Source of the DNA: JANRIC01 sp033765345
GTDB taxonomy: Bacteria > Bacteroidota > Bacteroidia > Cytophagales > Microscillaceae
Direction: 5' to 3'
Length of the DNA stretch: 56,101 bases
NCBI GenBank assembly: GCA_033765345.1
Contig: JANRIC010000098.1
Location: forward strand, 1-56,101
Shown here: positions 46,688 through 54,586 of the stretch, piece by piece
Layout of the letters: each line of letters opens with the position of its first letter
Numbering within the stretch: position 1 is the stretch's first letter
Notes under the pieces: generated by a model
The model's input: only the letters and a program-made list of their open reading frames with translations
What the model was told of the DNA's origin: nothing
Database searches by the model: none
Position numbers and translations under genes: made by a program

Positions 46688-47062
46688 TTATTGAACCCCC
46701 CAGCCCTCTCCTCCACAAACTTCACAGGTATCATTATTCCAATCTACACCCTTTCCAAAACATATGAAGCACATAAAAATAAAAGAAGATATTTTCCACT
46801 TTCCACCCTCTAAAATAAGTTCAGATTTGTAAGGACATTTTTTCTCATCCTCTAGTTTAATCTCATATATATTTTTATCGTTTTTAAACTCAATGTGTAA
46901 AATTTTGAAATTAAATACATCTCTATTTTCTAAATATCTAATTTCAAAATCCTTAGAAATCAACTCTTCCCTAATAACGGCAGAGATAAAATATTTATCT
47001 TCCAATTTTTTATTCCAAAGCTCTAAAAACCTGGAATATATAAACTCTATCTTGTCTTTCAT
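46688..47062 (-). CDS. Immunity-like protein with C-terminal zinc-ribbon-type cysteines
   Basis: A 124-aa protein (ATG at 47062; a TTG one codon upstream is also possible). The N-terminal about 95 residues end with LEGGKWKISSFIF, the closing strand typical of NTF2-fold (SnoaL-like) immunity proteins. The last residues hold CFIC and CEVC-GG, a four-cysteine metal site. It starts 5 bases after the stop of a fragment resembling a toxin tail, and the gene order (toxin end, then small gene on the same strand) is that of polymorphic toxin-immunity loci. The immunity role is inferred. Confidence 0.55.
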   Translation of the reverse strand: MKDKIEFIYSRFLELWNKKLEDKYFISAVIREELISKDFEIRYLENRDVFNFKILHIEFKNDKNIYEIKLEDEKKCPYKSELILEGGKWKISSFIFMCFICFGKGVDWNNDTCEVCGGEGWGVQ

Positions 47063-47067
47063 CAAGT

Positions 47068-47205
47068 TTAATCTTTAGGTAGTTTTACGTCCGTCACGCC
47101 TTTCTTTTTTGCAGCTTCTAAAAGAGCTTGTTTTCCTCCTGGAATCTGATCTATAAACCTCCATCTAGGTTGAGCCCCCCCTGTTGTGGCAAGTCTTCCG
47201 AAGGA
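47068..47205 (-). pseudogene. Stump of a polymorphic-toxin-like gene (C-terminal end only)
   Basis: On the minus strand a frame ends with QPRWRFIDQIPGGKQALLEA, then a Lys-rich segment and LPKD, with TAA at 47068-47070. This looks like the last about 35 residues of an RHS/polymorphic toxin. Upstream the frame runs into inverted repeat copy D and stops at TAG (47266-47268), and there is no start codon. The repeat seems to have replaced the body of the gene. The toxin identity is by resemblance only. Confidence 0.4.
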
Positions 47206-47217
47206 TGACTTGTCAAT

Positions 47218-47332
47218 CCAAATAAAAAGATGTTCTCCTGAACATCTAGGCGGATGCCTAAGGCCCTAAGCTGCTCAAGAAGCCAAGCATAAACCTGAAT
47301 TCTGTATCTAGAGGCTTTCGGGTTTATTATTT
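47218..47332 (-). repeat. Dispersed repeat copy D (inverted)
   Basis: The reverse complement matches the right half of copy B: ATAATAAACCCGAAAG, TTTATGCTTGGCTTCTTGAG (also in C), GGCATCCGC, and AGATGTTC-AGGA-GAACATCT followed by TTTTTATTTGG. Its end is the junction with the toxin-tail stump. Confidence 0.8.
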
Positions 47333-47353
47333 TGAAGCAAATTTGGCGCAGTT

Positions 47354-47374
47354 TGTATGCAAATTGTATGCAAA
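47354..47374. repeat. Tandem TTGTATGCAAA-type copies near attL
   Basis: Two adjacent copies of TGTATGCAAA lie on the chromosomal side of the att site. Similar words, TGTATGTATC and GGTATGTATC, lie at about 47580-47600 just before the integrase start. An AAATATCTG inverted repeat lies at about 47502-47524. They could be arm-type binding sites for the integrase or an excisionase. Confidence 0.4.
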
Positions 47375-47380
47375 TAAAAA

Positions 47381-47412
47381 AAGCACTTACAAAATATACT
47401 TTGTAAGTGCTT
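47381..47412 (-). terminator. Terminator of the tRNA-Val gene
   Basis: A perfect 13-bp stem (47381-47393 with 47400-47412) is followed on the minus strand by a run of seven T. It lies about 10 bp downstream of the tRNA-Val 3' end on that strand, so it is the original chromosomal terminator of that tRNA gene. Confidence 0.85.
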
Positions 47413-47422
47413 GATATTCAAG

Positions 47423-47466
47423 TGGACCCTGTAGGATTCGAACCTACGACCCCCTGCTTGTAAGGC
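47423..47466 (-). tRNA. tRNA-Val(TAC) 3' half: attachment site (attL) of an integrative element
   Basis: On the minus strand this is GCCTTACAAGCAGG, then the T-arm GTAGG-TTCGAAT-CCTAC, and the acceptor end AGGGTCCA. That is the 3' 44 bases of a tRNA with anticodon loop CTTACAA (TAC, valine). Upstream of GCC the sequence departs from any tRNA, so the 5' half is missing here. An integrase gene begins 148 bp further on. This is the pattern of site-specific insertion into the anticodon arm. It is not a functional tRNA by itself; the complete gene should lie at the other end of the element, outside this window. CCA is not encoded. Confidence 0.8.
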
Positions 47467-47613
47467 GTATTTTTTACTTGTTTTTTTTTGCTTTTGTTTG
47501 CATAAATATCTGTTTATCAGATATTTACAAAAATAATTTTACCGTTTTTAATTATTTTTTTATTAACTTTAAGCCTAATTGTATGTATCTGGTATGTATC
47601 AAATTCAGAAATT

Positions 47614-48849
47614 ATGATTGGAGTAACGACCGCAATAGTACAAGACAAAAGAATTAGAAAACAAGATGGGACTTATGCAATCAAACTAAGAATTACCCAT
47701 AATAGGGAACAGAAATATTATCCACTTAATATCCACCTCACTCCTGAGGATTGGAAAAAAGCTCAATCCAAAAATCCAAGAAACCAGTTCAAAGAACTTC
47801 AGATATATTTTAATAAAATTGAACAAAAAGCCTTGGAAGTTATCCGAACTCTTGATTCCTTTTCGTTTTCTTCTTTTGAAAAAAAGTTTATAAAAAAAAC
47901 TGTCTCTCAGAGTACTGATGTCTTATCACACTTAAAATATCATATTCAATACCTGAAAGAAGAAGGACAAATTGGTAACTCAGAAAACTATAAATGCACA
48001 ATGAATTCCATTACTAAATTCATTCAAAACAATGGGCGAAAAAAACTTAACTTCTCTGACATTACACCGGAATGGTTGAGTGTTTACGAAAAATGGATGT
48101 TGGAAAACGGTAAGAGCATTACCACAATAAGTATGTATCTTAGAAGCCTTAGAGCAATATTTAATAAGGCTTTGGATGAAGGAATTATTGCTAGAGATAT
48201 TTACCCATTTAGCAAAAGGAAATATCAAATTCCTGCTGGAAGAAATGTTAAAAAAGCAATCCCCCTAGCAACTATCAAACAAATTGTAAACTATATGCCA
48301 GAAACTCCTGCTGAGGAAAAAGCGCGTGATCTTTGGCTATTCAGCTATTTGTGCAATGGGGCAAATGTAAAAGACCTGGCAAGACTACAATACAAAAATA
48401 TTGATGCCCATAAGATTACATTTATTCGTGCCAAAACCGAAAGAACCTCAAAAAAGAATCTTAAACCCATTGTCGTTATGCTAATCCCTGAAATAAAGGC
48501 TATTATTGAAAAATGGGGAACTCAGCCAAAGGATTCGGATAATTTTGTTTTTGACATTTTAGAACACGCTGATACTCCATTGATGGAACACAGAAAAATT
48601 CATCAAGCTACCAAGACTATCAATAAATACATGAAACGTATCGGTATCAAACTCGGTATCGAGACCAAACTTACGACCTATACCGCCCGCCATTCCTTTG
48701 CAACCGTCCTGAAACGCTCTGGAGCCTCCATAGAGTTTATCAGCGAAAGCCTGGGACATAAAGACCTCCGAACTACCGAAAACTACCTGGATAGTTTTGA
48801 GGATTCCGTAAAGGAAGAATTTCAGAAAAAGTTGTTGGATTTTGATTGA
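47614..48849 (+). CDS. Tyrosine recombinase/integrase
   Basis: A 411-aa Bacteroidota-type integrase. It has an N-terminal arm-binding region, a SAM-like core-binding domain (about 100-200), and a catalytic domain (about 215-400). Visible catalytic residues are Arg359 (TARHSF), His382 (LGHKDL) and the nucleophile Tyr391 (TTENYL). The first catalytic Arg usually sits in a GxRxxE motif, but here the aligned stretch is CNGANVKDL with Asn; I recall the CNGMN-type variant from other Bacteroidota integrases. It lies 148 bp from the tRNA-Val fragment, so it very probably made that insertion. A strong terminator follows. Confidence 0.92.
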   Translation: MIGVTTAIVQDKRIRKQDGTYAIKLRITHNREQKYYPLNIHLTPEDWKKAQSKNPRNQFKELQIYFNKIEQKALEVIRTLDSFSFSSFEKKFIKKTVSQSTDVLSHLKYHIQYLKEEGQIGNSENYKCTMNSITKFIQNNGRKKLNFSDITPEWLSVYEKWMLENGKSITTISMYLRSLRAIFNKALDEGIIARDIYPFSKRKYQIPAGRNVKKAIPLATIKQIVNYMPETPAEEKARDLWLFSYLCNGANVKDLARLQYKNIDAHKITFIRAKTERTSKKNLKPIVVMLIPEIKAIIEKWGTQPKDSDNFVFDILEHADTPLMEHRKIHQATKTINKYMKRIGIKLGIETKLTTYTARHSFATVLKRSGASIEFISESLGHKDLRTTENYLDSFEDSVKEEFQKKLLDFD

Positions 48850-48973
48850 TATTGATAGATAATAATGTCAAATCATTCATTTTTGACCAATTCTTTCAAA
48901 AAATCATCACGCTCATTTGCATTCTAAAAAAATATTCCTACCTTGCCTCCACTACATAGCTGGTTGAAGGATA

Positions 48974-49019
48974 ACAAGGGCATAGAATCCCGCCCGGGAT
49001 TTTGCCCTTGTTTTTTTTT
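48974..49019 (+). terminator. Strong terminator after the integrase gene
   Basis: CAAGGGCA...ATCCCG / CGGGAT...TGCCCTTG forms a two-part stem with a short loop, followed by nine T. It separates the integrase from the restriction-modification gene. Confidence 0.88.
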
Positions 49020-49111
49020 GAGCATTAATTTTTCAAAAATCTTCTGTGGATTTCTATAATTCTTCTATATTTGAATCTAAGCATATTGCAATAAATTTGA
49101 TCTGAGAATCC

Positions 49112-52100
49112 ATGCTACAAGCTACAGCTTTATTGCCCCAAAAAGCCCTCAACAAGTCCTTTCAAAAGCGTAAAATCACCCGGAAGGATTTTGACCGTTT
49201 TAAGCTTCAACTCCAAACCCTGCTCCATAAAATCAATGAAAACGAAAGCGAAGAACACCTCAAAAACCTCCTGGCTGACTTTCTCAAAGATACTTTTTAC
49301 AAGGACAAACACGAAATCAATACAAAGGGGCGCGCCGACCTTGTGATCCATACCGAAACCAATAGCAAAAGCTCCGTAGGTGTGCTGATAGAAGTCAAAA
49401 GACCCAGCAACAGCAGCGAAATGGTCAAACCCAAAGACCTGAATACCAAAGCATTTCACGAGCTCATACTGTATTACCTCAACGAACGCAGCGAATACAA
49501 CAATGGTGACCTCAAGCACCTCGCCATCACCAATATCTACGAATGGTATATCTTTGATGCGGCAGATTTCGACCGCATTTTCTACCGCAATGCCACCCTG
49601 CTCAAAGAATATAAAGACTGGGCTGCCGGAAAAAAATCTTCCAAAACTACCGACTTCTTTTATAAAGAAATTGCCGCTCAGTACCTGGCTCAATCTGACA
49701 GCTCACTAGAATTCGCTTATTTTGACTTTCGGAGCTACCAAACTGCCCTCAGCAGCCCCCAAAGAAGCGATGAAGTCAAACTCACCTCACTTTACAAACT
49801 CCTATCACCCGATCACCTCCTCAAAGCCTTTAGCTATGACAGCAACCAACTCGACCGAGGCTTTTATGAAGAACTCCTGCACATCATCGGGCTGGAAGAA
49901 GTCAAAGAAGGCGGCAAAAAACTCATCCGCCGCAAGGAAAAAGACCGATACCCTGGCTCTTTGATTGAGAATGCCATGCACCGCCTAGACCGTAGCCGCC
50001 GCCTGACTCGTATCCCTAATCTCTCAAACTATGGCGACCAATATGAAGACCAACTTTTTAGCATAAGCCTGGAGCTAGTCATCACCTGGATCAACCGCAT
50101 ACTCTTTTTAAAACTCCTCGAAGGGCAACTCTATAATTTTCACCTCCAGGACGATCACTATAAATTCCTGAACCGGGCTACAATCAATGATTTTGACGAA
50201 CTTTATACGCTTTTTTTTGATGTACTCGCCATCCGCCCCGAAAACCGCCCGGCACACGTCCGGGAAAAATACTACCTGATTCCCTATCTCAATTCCTCGC
50301 TTTTTGAAATGAACCAACTGGAGCAAGATACCGACTCTATCAATGCCCTAGACGACAATGTAAAGCTGCCTTATTTCCCCAAAACCGTGCTCAAAGACGA
50401 CAAAGGGCAAAGAATTCAGGGAGAATCCCAACCCTTGTATTATCTCTTTGATTTTCTGGATGCTTATGACTTCTCGGCCGAAGGTGCCGACGAAATCCAG
50501 GAGCAAAACAAACGCCTGATCAATGCCTCCGTACTTGGGCTGATCTTCGAGAAGATCAACGGCTACAAAGACGGCTCTTTCTACACGCCCGGCTTTATCA
50601 CGATGTATATGTCCCGGGAGACGATCCGCAGAGCTGTATTGGAGAAATGCCGGGAGCAACTGCCCCAAACCCGACTGGATTCATTGGATGACCTCTACAA
50701 CCTCATCGGGCGTGAAATCTCCCTGGCAGAAGCCAACCAGCTCATCAATTCGCTCACCATCTGCGACCCTGCCGTAGGCTCGGGGCACTTCTTGGTGTCG
50801 GCACTCAATGAAATACTGGCACTCAAATCCGAACTCGGCATCCTCTGCGACAAAGAAGGCCGTAGGCTGCGGGATTACGAAATCAAGGTAGAAAACGACG
50901 AACTTTCTGTAGTCCACAGCGATGATGCCAGCCTCTTTGAGTATAAAGCCTATGTCAATTCCACACTCACGGGCGGCTATATCCGCAACATCGGCCGGGA
51001 TGTCCAACGCTTGCAAGAGACCCTCTTCCATGAAAAACGACATATCATCGAGAACTGCCTCTTTGGGGTAGACATCAACCCGAACTCCGTCAAGATATGC
51101 CGACTGCGCCTCTGGATAGAACTGCTCAAAAATGCCTACTACACCCCCGAAAGCAATTTTCACGAGCTAGAAACCCTGCCCAACCTCGATATCAATATCA
51201 AGCAAGGCAACTCACTCATCAGTCGCTTTGCGCTGGATGCCGACCTTTCCAAAGCCCTCAAAAGCATCAAATACAACATCCACCAGTACCGGGGCTTTGT
51301 GCAAGACTACAAGCGCGCCACCAACCCGGAAGAAAAACAAGGTTTTCTCAAAATTATTGACACCATCAAAAACGACTTCCGCAGCGAAATCGCCCGCAAC
51401 GACCCCAAAGTCAAACGCCTCAGCAAACTGGGCGGCGAACTCTACAACCTCCTGAACCAAACCCAGCTTTTCGGACTCAGCGAAAAGGAACAAAAAGAAC
51501 GTAACACCCAAAAAGATAAACTCGAGCAGGAAATCAACAAACTCTCCGCCGAAATCGAGGAAATCAAAAACAACCGCATCTACCAAAATGCCTTCGAATG
51601 GCGATTCGAATTCCCCGAAGTACTCAATGAGGAAGGACAGTTCATGGGCTTTGATGTGGTGATGGGGAATCCGCCGTATATCAGGCAGGAGGAGATTAAA
51701 GAGATTAAACCCTATTTGCAAAACAACTTTGAAACCTTCGCCGGAACAGCCGATTTGCTGGTATATTTTGTGGAATTGGGAATAAAATTGCTTAGAAATC
51801 AGGGTAAATTCACCTTGATCATTGCCAATAAATTTATGCGGGCTAATTTCGGATTGGCTTTGCGAAAGTGGCTTTTACAATTTCAACTCCTGGAGATCAT
51901 TGATTTTGGAGATTTGCCCGTTTTTGAAGAAGCTACTACCTATCCCTGTATTTTATCCCTGCAAAAATCTCCTACCCAAGGCAACTTCAAAGCTGCTGTA
52001 ATAGATAACCTAGATTTTGATTCTTTGACAGAACATTTGAACACAGTTGCTTTTGAAAGTGACCCTATAAAACTTAGCCCCGGAGGGTGGTCATTAAGTG

Positions 52101-52927
52101 ATGAAGGAGTACAAAACCTGCTTATTAAGCTAAAAAGCAAAGGAATTCCGCTCGGTGAATATGTGCAAGGAAAGATATTTTATGGAATTAAAACAGGACT
52201 CAACGAAGCCTTTGTCATTGATCAGGAAACCAAAGACCGCTTAATCGCCGAAGACCCCAAAAGTGCCGAAGTGATTAAACCTTTTTTGGCTGGGAAGGAT
52301 ATTAAAAGGTATCAGGTTCCAAAGAATAATAAATATCTGATTTTTGCCCGACGTGGGATTGAAATAGAGAAATATCCAGCAATTCTCCAACATTTAGAGC
52401 AATACAAGGAAAGCCTTACTCCTCGTCCTAGTGATTGGCAAGGAAAAACCTGGGCAGGACGCAAACCAGGAAGCTATAAATGGTACGAGCTTCAGGATGC
52501 TGTCGATTATTATGAAGAATTTGAGAAGGAGAAGATAATTATTCCAGCTATTGCAAACACTGCGAATTATTCTATGGATTACAGTGGTGCGTATTCCAAC
52601 GATAAAACTACAATAATTTCTTTAAAGGATTTATTTCTACTTGCTTTGTTAAATTCCAAAACCATAGATTTTATTATTCAATATACATCTTCTACTAAAA
52701 GAGGTGGATATTTTGAATACAAACCTATGTACATCAGTAAATTACCTATCCAAATCCCTGAAATTGCTACTAAATCAGAAATCGAGCAATTAGTCACCCA
52801 AATCCTCAGCCTCAAAAAGTCTGACCCCTATGCCGACACCAGCGAGTTGGAGCAAGAGATCGACCGTCTGGTGTACGAATTGTATGGCTTGACGGAAGAG
52901 GAGATCTCGGTGGTGGAGGGGCGGTAG
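49112..52927 (+). CDS. Type IIG restriction-modification enzyme (single polypeptide)
   Basis: A 1271-aa fused endonuclease-methyltransferase. N-terminal PD-(D/E)xK nuclease: Asp76 (GRADLVIH) and Glu94-Val-Lys96 (IEVKRP). Helical linker domain to about 530. N6-adenine methyltransferase: motif I DPAVGSGHFL at about 551-560 and motif IV NPPY at about 853-856. A charged coiled coil (about 790-835) lies between these motifs. The C-terminal about 880-1271 is the target-recognition region (TaqI/Eco57I type), with a final helical piece. Such enzymes both methylate and cut, defending against phage. Base composition becomes markedly more AT-rich after about 51660, suggesting that the recognition part was exchanged. 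Confidence 0.9.
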   Translation: MLQATALLPQKALNKSFQKRKITRKDFDRFKLQLQTLLHKINENESEEHLKNLLADFLKDTFYKDKHEINTKGRADLVIHTETNSKSSVGVLIEVKRPSNSSEMVKPKDLNTKAFHELILYYLNERSEYNNGDLKHLAITNIYEWYIFDAADFDRIFYRNATLLKEYKDWAAGKKSSKTTDFFYKEIAAQYLAQSDSSLEFAYFDFRSYQTALSSPQRSDEVKLTSLYKLLSPDHLLKAFSYDSNQLDRGFYEELLHIIGLEEVKEGGKKLIRRKEKDRYPGSLIENAMHRLDRSRRLTRIPNLSNYGDQYEDQLFSISLELVITWINRILFLKLLEGQLYNFHLQDDHYKFLNRATINDFDELYTLFFDVLAIRPENRPAHVREKYYLIPYLNSSLFEMNQLEQDTDSINALDDNVKLPYFPKTVLKDDKGQRIQGESQPLYYLFDFLDAYDFSAEGADEIQEQNKRLINASVLGLIFEKINGYKDGSFYTPGFITMYMSRETIRRAVLEKCREQLPQTRLDSLDDLYNLIGREISLAEANQLINSLTICDPAVGSGHFLVSALNEILALKSELGILCDKEGRRLRDYEIKVENDELSVVHSDDASLFEYKAYVNSTLTGGYIRNIGRDVQRLQETLFHEKRHIIENCLFGVDINPNSVKICRLRLWIELLKNAYYTPESNFHELETLPNLDINIKQGNSLISRFALDADLSKALKSIKYNIHQYRGFVQDYKRATNPEEKQGFLKIIDTIKNDFRSEIARNDPKVKRLSKLGGELYNLLNQTQLFGLSEKEQKERNTQKDKLEQEINKLSAEIEEIKNNRIYQNAFEWRFEFPEVLNEEGQFMGFDVVMGNPPYIRQEEIKEIKPYLQNNFETFAGTADLLVYFVELGIKLLRNQGKFTLIIANKFMRANFGLALRKWLLQFQLLEIIDFGDLPVFEEATTYPCILSLQKSPTQGNFKAAVIDNLDFDSLTEHLNTVAFESDPIKLSPGGWSLSDEGVQNLLIKLKSKGIPLGEYVQGKIFYGIKTGLNEAFVIDQETKDRLIAEDPKSAEVIKPFLAGKDIKRYQVPKNNKYLIFARRGIEIEKYPAILQHLEQYKESLTPRPSDWQGKTWAGRKPGSYKWYELQDAVDYYEEFEKEKIIIPAIANTANYSMDYSGAYSNDKTTIISLKDLFLLALLNSKTIDFIIQYTSSTKRGGYFEYKPMYISKLPIQIPEIATKSEIEQLVTQILSLKKSDPYADTSELEQEIDRLVYELYGLTEEEISVVEGR

Positions 52928-53211
52928 CTACAAGATCGGTCGCTGATTTCCACGTCCCAATTGTTGGAGACCAAAATCGGCCGTTGATTTCCTTGTTCTT
53001 AGGAAAGATGGATGAATGCGGGAAGTTTTGGGGCAGAAAGCAATAGATTTTTTGGATAAAAAGCTCAAAATTTGGTGCAAAGAATTTGTTTGTTGTCACT
53101 TTAAAGTTATATTGTGCTTTGGAATACAAAAACCAGCGATAGGTATTCATAAATCGGCTCAATAGGATTCAATACATATTCTTAACCAGAATTTAAACCG
53201 CTAATAATCAG
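52928..53211. other. Gap with imperfect direct repeat
   Basis: 284 bases. Two related segments, ATCGGTCGCTGATTTCC (52938) and ATCGGCCGTTGATTTCC (about 52974), lie 36-40 bases apart just past the restriction gene. The rest is AT-rich and must hold the promoter for the next gene; no clear consensus was found. Confidence 0.4.
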
Positions 53212-54231
53212 ATGTTTGATAGCATAATTTCGTTTTTTAAAAACCGTAAGTTAGCACTTGTCTTTTTAGATTGGCTTGTATGGGCGTATCAGTTGGGTAC
53301 GGTTTTTTTCTTTGCATTCATCAATAAGAATAACTGGAGTTTGATACCTTTTTGGATAAACCTGCTTCCACTAGCGGCGGTCTCATTTTTTAATCTCTAT
53401 ATCAAAATAAGCGTCAGTAGAATTGGCGACAAAAAAAGTACTGAGAATCCAAGTATTCAAATTGGAAAATATCTCCCTTACGAAACATATACCCAAAGGA
53501 TTACCCAGGCTTTATATCCGGATGAAAAAGGTATTTCAGAGTTGAGTAAAGAAGATTTGTCCGAAAGAATCAGAAATGCTTCCTTACAAATTATGGATTT
53601 TCTTAAAAGTATAGGTAGAAAAAGAAAGAATGAGATTTATCGTGCAAACTTAATGTTGTACTATCAATACACAGAAGCCATTGAAGTTATTCAGGGTTTT
53701 AATGAAAAATTAAGATTTACAGACAATAAAAAAACGGAAGTATTTGAAGGTTTTCTGTGGCTTACTCCAGAACTTTGTTGCATGACTCCTGAAAATTCTC
53801 CGCAATACATTGAGTTTGTACTACCTGTTCCCAACATGTATTCAAAAACAATTTATAGAGATGAAGAAATCGTTTTAGCCCTTCCCGGAGCACCTTCAGC
53901 ATTTTTTGGAAATGCCAGCATTCACAGTAATACCAAATATATCAAAGCTGAATGTAAAGATTTAAGTGCAGAACTAAGATCGGAAATAGATCGGTATTTT
54001 AATGAAGGTGAAGGCAAAGAGATCAGAAGTTTTGCCTCTTTTCCCATCAAATATAAAGAAAAAGAATACAAATGTGTGGGGATACTGAATATTGATTATA
54101 ACTCTAAAATTATTATAAAAAGTAAATATATATCTTCATCAAGTAAATTTATTGAAACTTTACTTACGCTGGTTGCTCCATTTGTGTTTAGATACAAAAC
54201 TTTACTCTATAACGAAAAAAAAATGAACTAA
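53212..54231 (+). CDS. Two-TM protein with GAF-like C-terminal domain
   Basis: A 339-aa protein, family not recognised. Two hydrophobic segments near the N-terminus (about 15-38 and 44-63) form a membrane hairpin. A middle helical region (about 90-175) contains LSERIRNASLQIMDFLKSIG. The C-terminal part (about 180-330) alternates strands and helices, with SFASFPIKYKEKEYKCVGILNID, which is the typical end strand pattern of a GAF sensory domain. The gene is AT-rich. It lies between a type IIG enzyme and a 51-aa ORF in an integrative element. A role as a membrane-bound sensor or defence effector is inference. Confidence 0.7.
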   Translation: MFDSIISFFKNRKLALVFLDWLVWAYQLGTVFFFAFINKNNWSLIPFWINLLPLAAVSFFNLYIKISVSRIGDKKSTENPSIQIGKYLPYETYTQRITQALYPDEKGISELSKEDLSERIRNASLQIMDFLKSIGRKRKNEIYRANLMLYYQYTEAIEVIQGFNEKLRFTDNKKTEVFEGFLWLTPELCCMTPENSPQYIEFVLPVPNMYSKTIYRDEEIVLALPGAPSAFFGNASIHSNTKYIKAECKDLSAELRSEIDRYFNEGEGKEIRSFASFPIKYKEKEYKCVGILNIDYNSKIIIKSKYISSSSKFIETLLTLVAPFVFRYKTLLYNEKKMN

Positions 54232-54304
54232 AGCTTGATATATTACGTACTAGTTTTTACCTTGAACAAAAATTTCGTTTAAAATTTAATAAAACTTAAA
54301 AATA

Positions 54305-54460
54305 GTGAGTAAAAAAGCACAAGATGCTTATGACGAGATCATAAAGCAAATTAAGGAAAACCTTCCTGAAAAAATCACTACAACCAAAAGTGCCAGTGGC
54401 AATTATTATGTGGTAGCCTTAGAGCCCGAAAAAAACGGAAAAAAGAAGAGTCAATCCTAA
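54305..54460 (+). CDS. Small 51-aa protein, GTG start
   Basis: An ORF with GTG at 54305 and TAA at 54458-54460. It encodes a helix (SKKAQDAYDEIIKQIKENLP), a beta-like segment (TTTKSASGNYYVVALEP) and a basic tail. The composition is protein-like, the reading frame ends just before a terminator (54486-54514), and it follows the 2TM-GAF gene by 73 bp on the same strand, so the two are probably one transcription unit. Too short for automatic ORF tracks; function unknown. Confidence 0.55.
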   Translation: MSKKAQDAYDEIIKQIKENLPEKITTTKSASGNYYVVALEPEKNGKKKSQS

Positions 54461-54485
54461 ACCCCGAAAAAAATCAATATTTAAC

Positions 54486-54514
54486 AAGCCGGTCTAACAC
54501 CCGGCTTTTTTTTT
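54486..54514 (+). terminator. Terminator after the 51-aa gene
   Basis: AGCCGG (54487-54492) pairs with CCGGCT (54501-54506), preceded by A and followed by a run of nine T. It closes the 2TM-GAF/51-aa unit and separates it from the next gene. Confidence 0.85.
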
Positions 54515-54586
54515 AAATTCCTGAAAATTTGGTGTAGTTTATGTGCATTTTTAGAAACCCCAATTAACTTCAAATTGAATAATACG

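Noticed and set aside
53212..54231. Diguanylate cyclase or histidine kinase
   Set aside because: No GGDEF, H-box or ATP-binding motif is present after the GAF-like region.
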